The position numbers and the translations under genes were made by a program. Below, one piece after another: positions 16,079-26,773 of a DNA stretch of 64,000 nt. The notes under the pieces were generated by a model. It was not told the DNA's origin. It searched no databases and saw nothing but the letters and a program-made list of their open reading frames with translations. Location of the stretch: positions 124,001 to 188,000 of the forward strand of contig NZ_JANJQP010000001.1 in the NCBI RefSeq assembly GCF_025758695.1, read 5' to 3'. Within the stretch, counting starts at the first letter, position 1, and each line of letters begins with the position of its first letter. Source of the stretch: Oenococcus kitaharae. Lineage in GTDB: Bacteria; Bacillota; Bacilli; Lactobacillales; Lactobacillaceae.

Positions 16079-17245
16079 ATGAGAAAATTTTTTACTAGCG
16101 AGTCGGTTGCCGTTGGGCATCCGGACAAAGTTGCTGACCAAATTGCCGATGCAATCTTAGATGAAGTCTTAAAGCAGGATCCGATGGCAAGAAGTGCGAT
16201 TGAAGTCACGGTTTCAACAGGTAATGTGTCGATTTTCGGAGAATTATCGACCACGGCTTATGTCAATGTACGTGAGATCGCGACTCAAACGATCAAAAAT
16301 ATTGGTTACGTTGAACCAAAACTTGGGTTTACATATGATTCAGTCAATATTTCCAATCAAATCGTCGAACAATCAAAAGAAATTTCCAAAGCTGTTAGTC
16401 AAGCAGATGACGATCCTGATCAGCTCGGTGCTGGCGACCAGGGAATTATTTATGGTTATGCTGACAATGAGACTAGCGACTATATTCCTTTGGCTTTGCA
16501 GTTATCACATAAATTGATGAAACAATTAAAGATTGTCCGTCAAAAAGGTGGTCCTGCCAGTTACTTGCGTCCTGATGGCAAAGGCGAAGTTTCCGTTGAA
16601 TACGGGGATGATGGCAAACCGAAACGCATTTCTGCGGTTGTCTTGTCAGCTCAGCATATTGAAGGTATCGAGCTTGAAGATTTACGTGCACGTATCACAG
16701 AGGATGTGATTGCGCCGATTCTACCTAATGAACTGGTCGATGAAAATACGAAATTCTTTATTAATCCTGCTGGACTTTGGTCTTTGGGCGGCCCTCAAGC
16801 CGATTCGGGTTTGACCGGACGTAAAATTATTGTCGATACCTATGGCGGTGCTGCCCATCATGGCGGTGGTGCCTTTTCTGGTAAAGATGCTACTAAAGTG
16901 GACCGTTCTGGTGCTTATTATGCCCGTTATGTTGCTAAAAATTTGGTTGCAGCCGGTTTGGCAGAACAAATTGAAATTCAAGTAGGCTATGCGATCGGTG
17001 TTGCTCAACCGGTCTCGATTAATCTTGATACCTTCGGCACCGAAAAAGTGCCATTGGATCAAATTTACGCAATTATTGATCAGTTGTTTGATTTTCGCCC
17101 ACTAGCCATTATTAATCAGCTTGATTTGCGCCGGCCGATTTATTTGCAGACAGCAACGTTTGGTCACTTTGGGCGCTCAGACCTTGATTTGCCATGGGAA
17201 AAATTGGATCAGGTTGACAAAATCAAGGCTTTAATTGAAAAGTAA
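16079..17245 (+). CDS. metK: S-adenosylmethionine synthetase
   Basis: 388 residues, normal length. Makes SAM from methionine and ATP in the cytoplasm. Signatures are [16 protein letters not shown] at the N-terminus, [12 protein letters not shown] (about residues 120-131) and [20 protein letters not shown] (about 258-277), the last being the phosphate-binding glycine-rich loop. The ATG at 16079 gives the canonical start ([15 protein letters not shown]); a GGAAAGAG site lies somewhat far upstream. Regulated by the SAM riboswitch just upstream. LuxS, which recycles part of the SAM by-product, is also in this window. Confidence 0.98.
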   Translation: MRKFFTSESVAVGHPDKVADQIADAILDEVLKQDPMARSAIEVTVSTGNVSIFGELSTTAYVNVREIATQTIKNIGYVEPKLGFTYDSVNISNQIVEQSKEISKAVSQADDDPDQLGAGDQGIIYGYADNETSDYIPLALQLSHKLMKQLKIVRQKGGPASYLRPDGKGEVSVEYGDDGKPKRISAVVLSAQHIEGIELEDLRARITEDVIAPILPNELVDENTKFFINPAGLWSLGGPQADSGLTGRKIIVDTYGGAAHHGGGAFSGKDATKVDRSGAYYARYVAKNLVAAGLAEQIEIQVGYAIGVAQPVSINLDTFGTEKVPLDQIYAIIDQLFDFRPLAIINQLDLRRPIYLQTATFGHFGRSDLDLPWEKLDQVDKIKALIEK

Positions 17246-17247
17246 GC

Positions 17248-17437
17248 TATAATGGTAAGCAATTAGCAGTATTAGGTTTGAAAACATGGCAGGAAGCAGA
17301 CGGTTATTGCGAGTCTGTATGTTCGATAATTGAACTCGGCTGAGGGTAGACTAATTAAAATATTGAGTGCGCGTCAGCGAATTCAGGTGGTACCGCGGAA
17401 AATCCGTCCTGTGATTATTTACAGGCGGATTTTTTTG
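17248..17437 (+). ncRNA. T-box leader of leuS with terminator
   Basis: A TATAAT at 17248-17253 probably starts the transcript, although no good -35 lies at the proper distance. The T-box sequence AGGTGGTACCGCGG is at 17385-17398, and the terminator is AAATCCG-tCCTGT...ACAGG-cGGATTT with a T7 run (17398-17437). A probable specifier triplet is CTC (17335-17337) in the 3' side of stem I, matching leucine. Uncharged tRNA-Leu pairing with the specifier and T-box should favour readthrough into leuS. Confidence 0.93.
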
Positions 17438-17465
17438 TCTGGCATTTGAGAAAAGAGAGGAATTT

Positions 17466-19898
17466 ATGAGCTACGATCACAAGACCATTGAAAAAAAGTG
17501 GCAAAACTATTGGGATGAACACAAGACCTTCAAAACGGCTCCGGAAAGTTCCGGCAAGAAAAAATATTATGTCATGAACATGTTTCCATATCCATCTGGA
17601 CAAGGGCTGCATGTTGGTCATCCGGAATCTTATACAGCGACAGATATTATGGCGCGTTTCAAACGGATGCTGGGCTTTAACGTGCTTCAGCCAATGGGCT
17701 GGGATGCTTTTGGCCTGCCGGCTGAACAATACGCAATCAAGACTGGACACAACCCGGCCGATTTCACAAATGAAAATATCAAACATTTCAAAACGCAGAT
17801 TAAATCGCTGGGTTTTTCATATGATTGGGATCGTGAAATCAATACAACCGATCCCGAATACTATAAATGGACTCAGTGGATTTTTGAACAGCTTTATAAA
17901 AAAGGCCTAGCATACGAAGACAAAGTCATGGTAAACTGGGCGCCTGATTTTCCGGGAGGCGGCAGCGTTGTTGCTAATGAGGAGGTCATTGACGGAAAGA
18001 CAGAGCGTGGCGGTTATCCCGTTTACCGTGTTCCCATGCGGCAGTGGGTCTTAAGAATTACCAAATATGCTGATCGGCTTCTTAGTGATTTGGACGATTT
18101 GGACTGGCCCGAAGCGATCAAAGAACAGCAGCGTAATTGGATTGGCAAGTCGGTTGGTGCTTCGGTGTTTTTTAAGGTTCATGGTCACAAAAACACGCAA
18201 GTCGAAGTTTACACGACTCGGCCTGATACGCTTTTTGGCGCTACTTATATGGTTTTAGCTCCCGAACACCCGCTGGTTTCACAGATTACGACCAGTGCAC
18301 AAAAGGACGCGGTTGCTGCCTACCAGGCTAAGATTGCCTCCAAGTCCGATTTGGAACGAACTGATTTGTCTAAAGAAAAAACTGGTGTCTTCACGGGTGC
18401 CTATGGGATTAATCCCATTAACGGAGAAAAATTACCAATTTGGATCGCTGATTACGTGCTCTCTAGTTATGGTACGGGTGCCATTATGGCTGTGCCGGCA
18501 CATGATACGCGTGATTATGATTTTGCTAAAAAGTTTCAGCTGCCAATTAAAGCAGTCATTGCCGGTGGCGATATTGAAAAAGAAGCCTATACAGGGGATG
18601 GCCTGCATATCAATTCTGGTTTTTTAGATGGTTTGGACAAAAAAAGTGCCATTGCTAAAGCGATTGATTGGCTGCAGGAAAACAAAGCTGGTCATCGACA
18701 GGTTAATTACAAACTACGCGATTGGATTTTTTCGCGTCAGCGTTATTGGGGTGAGCCGATTCCTGTGATTCATTGGGAAGACGGCACTCAGACCTTGGTT
18801 CCCGAAGACCAGCTGCCTTTGCGTCTGCCGCATCTCAATCAAGAACAAATGAAGCCGTCCGGCAATGGCGAATCGCCATTAGCAAACGATACGGAATGGC
18901 TGAAAGTAACACGTGCAGACGGTGTTGTGGGCCGCCGGGAGACCAATACAATGCCGCAATGGGCCGGTTCTTCTTGGTATTTCTTGCGCTATATTGATCC
19001 GCATAATGATCAAGCACTAGCGGATCCGGAAAAACTGAAGTATTGGATGAATGTTGACCTTTACGTTGGTGGGGCCGAGCATGCTGTTTTGCATCTGCTG
19101 TATGCACGTTTTTGGCATAAATTCTTATATGATATCGGCGTTGTGCCAACTAAAGAACCATTCCAGAAATTAGTCAATCAGGGCATGATTCTTGGCGAAA
19201 ATCATGAAAAAATGTCTAAGTCCAAGGGAAATGTTGTCAATCCTGATGATATTGTGGCTGAATATGGGGCTGATGCGTTACGTGTCTATGAGATGTTCAT
19301 GGGACCATTAACACAATCCAAGCCTTGGAACACTGACAGCCTCGCCGGTATTCGCCGTTATCTGGATCGTGTTTGGCGTATTTTTACGGATGACGGAGAA
19401 GGTATTAATCCTGCGATTGTTGATGAAAATAATGGCAAACTGGACAAAATTTATAATCAAACGGTTAAAAAAGTAACTGACGATTACTCGGCAATGCATT
19501 TTAATACCGCGATTTCGCAAATGATGGTCTTTGTCAACGAATGTTTTAAAAATGATCAACTGCCTAAAAAATATATGGATGCCTTTTTACAATTGCTTAA
19601 TCCAGTTGCACCGCACCTAACCGAAGAACTTTGGCAGCGAATGGGGCATAAGGCAACGATTACCTATGCTGCCTGGCCGGCCTACGACTCTTCGGCTTTA
19701 GCAGAGGAACAGATTGAAATGGCTGTGCAGATTAATGGGCGTGTTAGATCTAAAATTACGAGTCCAGTCAAAATATCGTCTCAGGAGTTAGCTGAACTGG
19801 CTCAAGCGGATCCGGAAGTTCAAAAACAATTAGCAGGTAAGCAGGTCGTTAAAGTGATTGCAATCCCTGGAAAGATAATTAATATCGTCGTGAAATAA
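17466..19898 (+). CDS. leuS: Leucyl-tRNA synthetase
   Basis: 810 residues, class I synthetase charging tRNA-Leu. The HIGH signature is HVGH in [16 protein letters not shown] (about residues 40-55), the editing (CP1) domain includes [19 protein letters not shown], and the KMSKS loop is [13 protein letters not shown] near residue 580. The C-terminal anticodon-binding and tail domains are complete. GAGAGGAA precedes the ATG at 17466. Expression is controlled by the T-box leader. Confidence 0.98.
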   Translation: MSYDHKTIEKKWQNYWDEHKTFKTAPESSGKKKYYVMNMFPYPSGQGLHVGHPESYTATDIMARFKRMLGFNVLQPMGWDAFGLPAEQYAIKTGHNPADFTNENIKHFKTQIKSLGFSYDWDREINTTDPEYYKWTQWIFEQLYKKGLAYEDKVMVNWAPDFPGGGSVVANEEVIDGKTERGGYPVYRVPMRQWVLRITKYADRLLSDLDDLDWPEAIKEQQRNWIGKSVGASVFFKVHGHKNTQVEVYTTRPDTLFGATYMVLAPEHPLVSQITTSAQKDAVAAYQAKIASKSDLERTDLSKEKTGVFTGAYGINPINGEKLPIWIADYVLSSYGTGAIMAVPAHDTRDYDFAKKFQLPIKAVIAGGDIEKEAYTGDGLHINSGFLDGLDKKSAIAKAIDWLQENKAGHRQVNYKLRDWIFSRQRYWGEPIPVIHWEDGTQTLVPEDQLPLRLPHLNQEQMKPSGNGESPLANDTEWLKVTRADGVVGRRETNTMPQWAGSSWYFLRYIDPHNDQALADPEKLKYWMNVDLYVGGAEHAVLHLLYARFWHKFLYDIGVVPTKEPFQKLVNQGMILGENHEKMSKSKGNVVNPDDIVAEYGADALRVYEMFMGPLTQSKPWNTDSLAGIRRYLDRVWRIFTDDGEGINPAIVDENNGKLDKIYNQTVKKVTDDYSAMHFNTAISQMMVFVNECFKNDQLPKKYMDAFLQLLNPVAPHLTEELWQRMGHKATITYAAWPAYDSSALAEEQIEMAVQINGRVRSKITSPVKISSQELAELAQADPEVQKQLAGKQVVKVIAIPGKIINIVVK

Positions 19899-19908
19899 AC
19901 TAGCAGTC

Positions 19909-19935
19909 AAAGATTCTCAATGAGAATCTTTTTTA
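19909..19935 (+). terminator. Intrinsic terminator after leuS
   Basis: AAAGATTCTCA-a-TGAGAATCTTT followed by TTTTA; a perfect stem with a tight loop. The 108 bases between this and the oppA promoter show no further feature. Confidence 0.92.
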
Positions 19936-20043
19936 TTTGTAATAATTTCTTATTAAGCGGTTACAGTTGCCTTTTTTGGGCTTTTTAGGTCAAAACTGCC
20001 TACGAAAAGTACGTATTTTTTGTTAGAAAAGCTGACATAATAC

Positions 20044-20073
20044 TTGATTTTCGACTTTTGCTGCGCATATAAT
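20044..20073 (+). promoter_or_regulatory. Promoter of the first oppA copy
   Basis: TTGATT (20044-20049) and perfect TATAAT (20068-20073) with an 18-base spacer. The -35, the GCGCA before the -10, and the GCAATTTTATTTTCACT leader recur before the second copy. The leader can form a short TTTCAC/GTGAAA hairpin. Confidence 0.85.
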
Positions 20074-20129
20074 GACGCAATTTTATTTTCACTGTGATGG
20101 TGAAATTAGAAGCGGAGGAGAGATTATTA

Positions 20130-21794
20130 ATGGCAAAAAAGAAAAAAATGTCGACTGGTGCTAAGGTCGGGATTACAGCCGTAGTTGCGGTTGTTGTCAT
20201 TGGCGGTGTCGTTTATGGGGTGACGCGCAATGGCAAGTCAGCGACAGGAACGAACGTTATTAACGAATATCTTGGTGCCGATATGACGACACAGGATTTG
20301 TCGCAGATGACTGATAGTTATGCTTTTGAAGTCGCTGGAAACGCACAAGAAGGACTACTATCACGTAATCCTGACGGCAGTCCTAAAGCCGGCTTGGCCA
20401 AGACTTGGTCCCATTCAAAAGATGGTTTGACATGGACATTCCATTTGCGTCCGGGTTTGAAGTGGTCAAACGGTGATTCGCTGACTGCGCGTGATTTCGT
20501 TTATGCTTGGCGTCGTACGGTTAACCCTAAGACGGCCAGCCAGTACGCTTATATCTATTCTGGCATCAAGAATGCTGATGCGATCAATTCTGGTAAAAAT
20601 AAAGACTTGAGTTCTTTGGGTATTACAGCTAAGGGTGCGACGACACTGGTCGTAACTTTGGAGCACCCAATGCCGCAGTTTGAAAACTTGATGGCCTTTC
20701 CAGTGTTCTTTGCTCAGGATCAAAAATTTGAAGCACCTTTGGGCAAGAAGGTCGGAACCAGTTCTGCTCGCCAAGTCTATAGCGGCCCGTACCGTTTTGT
20801 CGGTTGGAATGGTTCCAATAAGAGCTTTAAGTTAGTTCCAAACAAAAACTACTGGAATGCTAAAGCGGTTAAAAATGATGGTGTTAACTATCGTGTTATT
20901 ACTGATCCAACGGCTTCTTTGGCTCTTTACAACAAAGGTTCGCTGGACTCAGTTACTTTGAGCACACCCGAACAGATCAGAAAGTACAAGAATTCTAAAG
21001 CGCTGCAGGTTATCCCTCAATCTGGTTTGAACTATATCGAGTACAACCAGACTGGCAGAGTTAAAGCACTGACCAACTTGAAGATTCGTCAGGCTCTGAA
21101 TTTGGCGACAGACCGCAGCGGTATTGCTGACTCTATTTCCGAAGGTCTGGATACAGCCGCAACTGGTATCACACCAGCAGGGTTAGCACGTACAGATACA
21201 GGCGCAGACTTTGCCAAGACCGCTGCCAAGGGTACTAACTACACGTATAACGTCTCTAAAGCCAAGAAACTGTTTGCGCAAGGCATGAAAGAATTAGGCT
21301 TAACAAGCGTTACGCTGACGATCGAAGCTACTTCTGATTCTGCAGTCGCAAAGCCAAGTTTGGATACGATTCAGCAAGCATGGCAGCAGTTGCCTGGCTT
21401 GACCGTCAAAGAAAAGCTCGTGCCATTTAAACAGCGTCTGCAAGACCAGACAAACCACAACTTTGATGTGATGCTAGCTGCTTGGTATGCCGATTATGCT
21501 GAAGCCCAGACATTCTTGAATTTGTTTGTCACAGGCGGACCAAATAATGATGGCGGCTGGTCAAACAAACAATATGACCAGACAATCACCAATGCATCTG
21601 CTAAATATGCTTTGAATAACAAGAAGCGGATTGCAAACGAAGTCGAGTCTGAAAAGATTCTGTATGATCAGGCCGCTGTTAACCCTGTTTACTGGGTCAA
21701 CTCAGCTCAGCTTCACAACCCGAAGGTTAAAGGCATTCACTTCTTCTCATCGGGTGCCAGTTACTACTACATGGACGCTCATCGGACAAAGTAA
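20130..21794 (+). CDS. oppA: Oligopeptide-binding protein OppA, copy 1
   Basis: 554 residues of the SBP_bac_5 family, which captures peptides outside the cell for the OppBCDF permease. After a basic MAKKKK start there is one hydrophobic helix (VGITAVVAVVVIGGVVYGV), then the binding lobes with GLAKTWSHSKDGLTWTF, LKWSNGD and FVYAWRRTV, the standard cluster-1 signature. There is no cysteine lipobox, so it is apparently held by the uncleaved N-terminal helix rather than as a lipoprotein. GGAGGAG precedes the ATG at 20130; upstream in-frame starts lie before that site and are rejected. It is the first of two tandem paralogues. Confidence 0.95.
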   Translation: MAKKKKMSTGAKVGITAVVAVVVIGGVVYGVTRNGKSATGTNVINEYLGADMTTQDLSQMTDSYAFEVAGNAQEGLLSRNPDGSPKAGLAKTWSHSKDGLTWTFHLRPGLKWSNGDSLTARDFVYAWRRTVNPKTASQYAYIYSGIKNADAINSGKNKDLSSLGITAKGATTLVVTLEHPMPQFENLMAFPVFFAQDQKFEAPLGKKVGTSSARQVYSGPYRFVGWNGSNKSFKLVPNKNYWNAKAVKNDGVNYRVITDPTASLALYNKGSLDSVTLSTPEQIRKYKNSKALQVIPQSGLNYIEYNQTGRVKALTNLKIRQALNLATDRSGIADSISEGLDTAATGITPAGLARTDTGADFAKTAAKGTNYTYNVSKAKKLFAQGMKELGLTSVTLTIEATSDSAVAKPSLDTIQQAWQQLPGLTVKEKLVPFKQRLQDQTNHNFDVMLAAWYADYAEAQTFLNLFVTGGPNNDGGWSNKQYDQTITNASAKYALNNKKRIANEVESEKILYDQAAVNPVYWVNSAQLHNPKVKGIHFFSSGASYYYMDAHRTK

Positions 21795-21862
21795 AAAATT
21801 TCTCAATCCTTGTTGTATCGGCTTCTATTCTCCTAAATTGTTAAATCTTGACAATTCGTGAC

Positions 21863-21892
21863 TTGATTTTTTAGCAAAATAGCGCATATAAT
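21863..21892 (+). promoter_or_regulatory. Promoter of the second oppA copy
   Basis: TTGATT (21863-21868) and TATAAT (21887-21892) with the same 18-base spacer as the first copy and a matching start region (GCAATTTTATTTTCACTT). The promoter was duplicated together with the gene. Confidence 0.85.
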
Positions 21893-21954
21893 AATGCAAT
21901 TTTATTTTCACTTTTAAGGGAAGATAAAATTTTGAAAGGGAGAGAGTAAATTTA

Positions 21955-23619
21955 ATGGCAAAAAAGAAAAAATGGTCAACAGGTAAGAAGGCTGTCGTCA
22001 CTGCAGTCGTTGCCGTTGTCGTTATTGGCGGCGTTGTATATGGCGTGACACGCAATGGTAAATCATCAGCAAGTACGAATACTTTGAACGAGTATTTGCC
22101 CACTGATATGACGACGCAGGATTTGTCTCAGATGACAGATCAATATGCGTTTGAAGTTGCTGGTAACGTGCAGCAAGGTCTGCTTTCAAGAAAAGCTAAT
22201 GGTGCTCCTGCAGCGGGTTTGGCAAAGACTTGGTCACACTCAAAAGACGGCTTGACTTGGACATTCAATCTGCGTAAGGGTCTAAAGTGGTCCAACGGTG
22301 ATCCACTGACAGCATCCGACTTCGTATATGGATGGCGTCGCACGGTCAGCCCTAAGACGGCGAGCCAATATGCTTATATCTATTCAGGCATTAAGAATGC
22401 TGATGCGATCAATTCCGGCAAGAACAAGAATTTGAATTCATTGGGCATTAGAGCTGAAAATAGTACAACCTTGGTTGTGACTTTGGAACACCCAATGCCG
22501 CAGTTTGAAAACTTGATGGCCTTTCCAGTGTTCTTCGCTCAAGACAAGAAGTTTGTTGCACCATTGGGCAAGAAGGTCGGCACGAGTTCTGCTCGTCAAG
22601 TTTATAGCGGTCCTTATACTTTCGTTGGTTGGAATGGTTCCAACAAACGCTTTAAGTTGGTTCCGAACAAGAACTATTGGAATGCTAAAGCTGTTAAAAA
22701 TGATGGTGTTGATTTCAGAGTTATCATGGATCCAACAGCTTCACTGGCGCTTTATAACAAAGGCCAGCTTGATCAGACAACACTCGGTACGCCTGAACAG
22801 ATTAAGAAGTATCGGAACGCTAAGGACTTTAAGATTCAAAACCAGTCTCGGACAGATTACATCGAATATAACCAGACTGGTACTGTTAAAGCACTGACCA
22901 ACTTGAAGATTCGTCAGGCTTTGAACTTGGCAACGGATCGCCGTTCCATTTCTCAAGCGATCTCTGAAGGTTTGGATACGGCTGCAACAGGTATGACGCC
23001 GGCAGGCTTGGCATTAACTGATACGAATGGCGATTTCGCTAAAGCAGCAGCAAAGTCAACCTCTTACACTTACAATATTGCAAGGGCACGCCGTTTGTTT
23101 GCCCAAGGAATGAAAGAACTTGGCATGTCCAAACTCACGTTGACTGTTGAAGCATCGGCTGATTCCTCGACTACCAAGCCGACCGTTGATACGATCCAAC
23201 AATCATGGCAGCAGTTGCCAGGTTTAACGATTAAAGAAAAGTTCGTACCTTTCAAACAGCGTCTGCAGGATGCGATCAACCAGAACTTCGATGTTCTCTT
23301 AACCGCATGGGGTGCTGATTATGCTGAACCACAGACTTTCTTGAATATGTTTGTGACTGATGGCCCGAATAACGATGGCAAGTGGACTGATAAGGCTTAC
23401 GACCAGACGATCCAAAATGCATCTGTCAAGTTTGCTTTGAATAACAAGAGTCGTATTTCAAACGAGATCAGATCAGAAAAGATTCTGTATGATCAGGCAG
23501 CTGTTAACCCTGTTGATTGGATGAACGCCGCAACGCTTTCTAAATCTAATGTGAAGGGTATTCAGTACTTCTCATCTGGTGCACCATATTATTTCTGGAA
23601 TGCAAGTAAGGCTAAGTAA
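21955..23619 (+). CDS. oppA: Oligopeptide-binding protein OppA, copy 2
   Basis: 554 residues, exactly as long as copy 1 and roughly four-fifths identical by eye. The same architecture applies: MAKKKKWSTGKK, one hydrophobic helix without lipobox, then GLAKTWSHSKDGLTWTF and FVYGWRRTV. Differences are spread along the chain, including the middle lobe (for example STPEQIRKYK against GTPEQIKKYR), so the copies may differ in peptide preference; this is inference. GAAAGGGAGAGAG precedes the ATG at 21955. A hairpin separates it from oppB. Confidence 0.95.
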   Translation: MAKKKKWSTGKKAVVTAVVAVVVIGGVVYGVTRNGKSSASTNTLNEYLPTDMTTQDLSQMTDQYAFEVAGNVQQGLLSRKANGAPAAGLAKTWSHSKDGLTWTFNLRKGLKWSNGDPLTASDFVYGWRRTVSPKTASQYAYIYSGIKNADAINSGKNKNLNSLGIRAENSTTLVVTLEHPMPQFENLMAFPVFFAQDKKFVAPLGKKVGTSSARQVYSGPYTFVGWNGSNKRFKLVPNKNYWNAKAVKNDGVDFRVIMDPTASLALYNKGQLDQTTLGTPEQIKKYRNAKDFKIQNQSRTDYIEYNQTGTVKALTNLKIRQALNLATDRRSISQAISEGLDTAATGMTPAGLALTDTNGDFAKAAAKSTSYTYNIARARRLFAQGMKELGMSKLTLTVEASADSSTTKPTVDTIQQSWQQLPGLTIKEKFVPFKQRLQDAINQNFDVLLTAWGADYAEPQTFLNMFVTDGPNNDGKWTDKAYDQTIQNASVKFALNNKSRISNEIRSEKILYDQAAVNPVDWMNAATLSKSNVKGIQYFSSGAPYYFWNASKAK

Positions 23620-23629
23620 CATTGTTTTT

Positions 23630-23654
23630 GAGAAAACCTCAAAGAGGTTTTCTC
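23630..23654 (+). other. Strong hairpin between oppA and oppB
   Basis: GAGAAAACCTC-aaa-GAGGTTTTCTC, a perfect 11-bp stem with a 3-base loop but no U-run after it. This fits a partial terminator or an mRNA-stabilising element that keeps binding protein in excess over the permease, as is common in ABC importer operons. The role is inferred. Confidence 0.75.
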
Positions 23655-23685
23655 CTACATATTGAATTTAAAAAAGGGCGAAGGT

Positions 23686-24609
23686 ATGGCAAGATACATC
23701 TTAAAGAGAATAGCAATGATGGTGGTAACTGTGTTTGTGGTTACGGCTCTAACGTTTATCATGATGCGTTGGATGCCGGGTTCCCCCTTTAATAACCCAA
23801 AGCTCTCAGCCTCTCAAATTGCTGCTTTAAGCCGGCAATATGGGTTGGATAAGCCTGTCCTGGTTCAGTTCTGGCAGTATCTGGTGAATGCGCTGCATTT
23901 TGACTTTGGTACTTCTTACATTAATACAGGGCAAAGTGTCTCGCTGATGATCGGCCAGCGTCTGCCGGTTTCGATGCAGCTAGGCTTTCAAGCTCTTATC
24001 ATTGGCGTTCCTCTAGGCATGTACGTTGGTACTTGGCAAGCTATGAGAAAAAATACTGCTACAGATTATAGTCTCAGTGTTGTGACGTTGATTTTTACCG
24101 CGCTGCCAGATTTTCTGCTGGCGATGCTGCTGATGGTCTTCTTTGCGATTGATTTTCCTATTTTTCCGATTACCGGTTGGGATTCATGGATGTCCAGTGT
24201 ACTGCCGACTCTCGCCCTCGGTATGGGCGTAATTGCCTTTGTTGCTCGTTTTACGCGTTCGCAGACATTAGAGACCCTAGATTCTGATCAAATCCAGTTG
24301 GCTTATGCTAAGGGACTTAATGAGGGGCAGGTGATTTTAAAGCATGCTATCCGAAATTCCTTGATTCCAGTACTAACACTACTGGGGCCTTTAACAGCTG
24401 GCCTGCTAACGGGTTCTGCTTTGATTGAGACAATTTATTCTGTCCCTGGTATTGGAAACCAATTTGTGGCTTCAATTTCTTCAAAGGATTATCCAGTTAT
24501 CATGGGCACCACAATCGTCTATACGGTGATGCTTCAGGTGATGATTTTAATTGGCGATATTGCGACTGCGATTGCGGACCCGAGAATTCGTTTTGGAGGA
24601 AATAAGTAA
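23686..24609 (+). CDS. oppB: Oligopeptide ABC transporter permease OppB
   Basis: 307 residues, six membrane helices. The N-terminal YILKRIAMMVVTVFVVTALTF helix and the EAA-type loop (AYAKGLNEGQVILKHAIRNS) that contacts the ATPases mark it as OppB/DppB. The start at 23686 gives the canonical MARYILKRI with GAAGG just upstream. The stop overlaps the oppC start by one base (TAATG). Confidence 0.95.
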   Translation: MARYILKRIAMMVVTVFVVTALTFIMMRWMPGSPFNNPKLSASQIAALSRQYGLDKPVLVQFWQYLVNALHFDFGTSYINTGQSVSLMIGQRLPVSMQLGFQALIIGVPLGMYVGTWQAMRKNTATDYSLSVVTLIFTALPDFLLAMLLMVFFAIDFPIFPITGWDSWMSSVLPTLALGMGVIAFVARFTRSQTLETLDSDQIQLAYAKGLNEGQVILKHAIRNSLIPVLTLLGPLTAGLLTGSALIETIYSVPGIGNQFVASISSKDYPVIMGTTIVYTVMLQVMILIGDIATAIADPRIRFGGNK

Positions 24610-25616
24610 TGGCTGAGGAAAACTTCCAAGTTGTCGGTATCGAGGCTGGTGCTGATAATGAAAAAATTGAAAAACCATCATTGACTTTCTGGCAGGATGC
24701 ATGGCGGCGTTTAAAAAAGAACAAGGCAGCCATTATTTCGATGTGGTTTCTGATTGTGATTTCTGTTTTTACGATTATTATGATTCCATTTTTGAGTCAG
24801 AACCAAGCCAATCGTTTTAATCCCAATGAAATTTCAATTTATAAAAATCTGCCGCCAAAGTCCGGTTTGCCGATTCCCGGTTGGCAGGGGAAACACGGTT
24901 CCGATGACCCTTACGAAGATCAAAATGTCCCTGCAGGACGCAATTTTATCTTAGGAACTGATCAGACTGGCCGCTCAATTGCAAAAAGAGTGATTGTCGG
25001 CATGCGTATTTCTTTGACGATTGCTTTGGTTTCGTCTTTGGGAGATTTAATCATTGGTGTTAGTTATGGTGTCTATTCAGCTTGGAAAGGTGGATGGGTC
25101 GATCTCGTTTTGCAGCGTATCATTGAAATTTTGAGTTCTGTACCTTTCATTGTTATTGTGACGCTGTTTACTTTGCTGTTGGGTGCCGGCATTTGGTCAG
25201 TTATTATTTCTTTGATTTTAAGCGGCTGGATCAATATGGCGCGTCAAATTCGTGCCCAAACTCTTTCGGTCAAGGAACAGGATTATGTTCTGGCCGCGAC
25301 CGTGTTAGGCGAAAGGCCCTTCAAAATTGCCTTGAAACATATTATTCCCAATATCAGTTCGACGATCATCGTTCAGTTGATGATGACGATCCCACAGTCT
25401 ATTACTTCTGAGGCGATTCTATCCGCTTTGGGTCTTGGTGTTCAACCACCAACATCTTCTTTGGGTTCCATGATTAATGATGCTCGAGATCAATTGCAGT
25501 ACTATCCGTATCTTATTTTTATTCCTGGTACCGTATTAGTATTAATTTCTTTGGCTTTCTACCTATTTGGTGATGGTTTAAGAGACGCTTTTGATCCTAA
25601 AAGCAGTGAGGATTGA
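24609..25616 (+). CDS. oppC: Oligopeptide ABC transporter permease OppC
   Basis: 335 residues. A cytoplasmic N-terminus of about 40 residues (LTFWQDAWRRLKKNKAA, the OppC-N signature), a first helix, an extracellular loop with GTDQTGRSIAKRVIVG, then the transport core with the EAA loop (YVLAATVLGERPFKIALKHI). It pairs with OppB to form the channel. GGAGG of the upstream gene's end provides the ribosome site, consistent with coupled translation. Confidence 0.95.
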   Translation: MAEENFQVVGIEAGADNEKIEKPSLTFWQDAWRRLKKNKAAIISMWFLIVISVFTIIMIPFLSQNQANRFNPNEISIYKNLPPKSGLPIPGWQGKHGSDDPYEDQNVPAGRNFILGTDQTGRSIAKRVIVGMRISLTIALVSSLGDLIIGVSYGVYSAWKGGWVDLVLQRIIEILSSVPFIVIVTLFTLLLGAGIWSVIISLILSGWINMARQIRAQTLSVKEQDYVLAATVLGERPFKIALKHIIPNISSTIIVQLMMTIPQSITSEAILSALGLGVQPPTSSLGSMINDARDQLQYYPYLIFIPGTVLVLISLAFYLFGDGLRDAFDPKSSED

Positions 25617-26773
25617 TGATGCCAGAAAAACCGATATTACAAGTTAAAAATTTGTCTGTAGAATTTCATACCTATGCGGGGACGGTTCGGGCCATTCGTG
25701 ACGTTTCCTTTGATTTATATCAGGGGCAGACGCTCGCGATTGTTGGTGAATCCGGGTCTGGAAAATCTGTTACTACACATACACTTATGGGCTTGAACGC
25801 TGGTAATGCAACAATTTCGGCAGGTAATATTTTCTATAAGGGAAAGGATTTGCTGAAGTTTGACGAAGACGAGTTTGAGGAACTGCGTGGCGGCGAAATT
25901 GCAATGATCTTTCAAGATCCGATGACCAGTTTGGATCCGACCATGAAGATTGGCAAACAGATTATGGAAGTTATCTTGCTGCATGACGAAAATGCCGATG
26001 ATAAATTGGCTGCTGACCGTGCTTTGAAATTAATGGAACAGGTTGGTATTCCGAATGCATCTGAACATTTTGATGATTATCCCCACCAGTGGTCTGGCGG
26101 GATGCGTCAGCGTGCCGTCATTGCGATTGCCTTGGCCGGCAACCCAGACATTTTAATTGCCGATGAACCAACGACGGCCCTTGATGTCACGATTCAGGCA
26201 CAGATTCTGCACTTAATGAAGGGCATTCAGTCTGAAATCGATTCTTCGATTATTTTTATTACGCATGATTTAGGCGTTGTTGCCGGCATGGCTGATAAGG
26301 TAGCCGTCATGTATGCAGGTAAAATCGTTGAATATGGCACCACACAGGAAATTTTCTATAATCCTCAGCATCCTTATACATGGGGGCTCTTGGACTCAAT
26401 GCCGACGACAGATATTGAAACGGATGAGCTTTCTTCAATTCCTGGTACGCCTCCGGATCTGCTTGATCCGCCCAAGGGTGATGCTTTTGCGGCACGCAAT
26501 AAGTATGCTTTGGACATTGATTATGAGGAAGAACCACCGTTTTTCCAAATCAGCGATACGCATTATGCAGCTACCTGGCTGCTCGATAAGCGCGCGCCAA
26601 AAGTGACCCCGCCAGCAGCCATTTTAAAACGTTGGGCCAAGTGGAAGAAAATTGCTGGGAAAGATAATTTCCCTAAAATTTCTAAATTCGGTGTTCCCGG
26701 CAGGAAAAAAACAGCCAAAGAAACGGCTAGCCCAAAGCCTGGTGCTGAATTAGCCAGAAAGGATCAAGCATGA
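25616..26773 (+). CDS. oppD: Oligopeptide ABC transporter ATPase OppD
   Basis: About 385 residues, longer than the usual 330-350 because of a basic C-terminal tail rich in Lys and Ala (about the last 50 residues). Walker A is GESGSGKS, the Q-loop lies in MIFQDPMTSLDP, the signature is SGGMRQRAVIAIAL, and Walker B is ILIADEPTTALDV. The peptide-transporter C-terminal domain follows; I see only few of the cysteines that bind an Fe-S cluster in some relatives. Start: GAGG then ATG at 25616 or 25619. It overlaps oppF by 4 bases. Confidence 0.95.
   Translation: MMPEKPILQVKNLSVEFHTYAGTVRAIRDVSFDLYQGQTLAIVGESGSGKSVTTHTLMGLNAGNATISAGNIFYKGKDLLKFDEDEFEELRGGEIAMIFQDPMTSLDPTMKIGKQIMEVILLHDENADDKLAADRALKLMEQVGIPNASEHFDDYPHQWSGGMRQRAVIAIALAGNPDILIADEPTTALDVTIQAQILHLMKGIQSEIDSSIIFITHDLGVVAGMADKVAVMYAGKIVEYGTTQEIFYNPQHPYTWGLLDSMPTTDIETDELSSIPGTPPDLLDPPKGDAFAARNKYALDIDYEEEPPFFQISDTHYAATWLLDKRAPKVTPPAAILKRWAKWKKIAGKDNFPKISKFGVPGRKKTAKETASPKPGAELARKDQA

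Noticed and set aside
20044-21892. CodY-like boxes before the oppA genes
   Set aside because: AT-rich stretches near both promoters do not match the CodY consensus well enough to claim a site.
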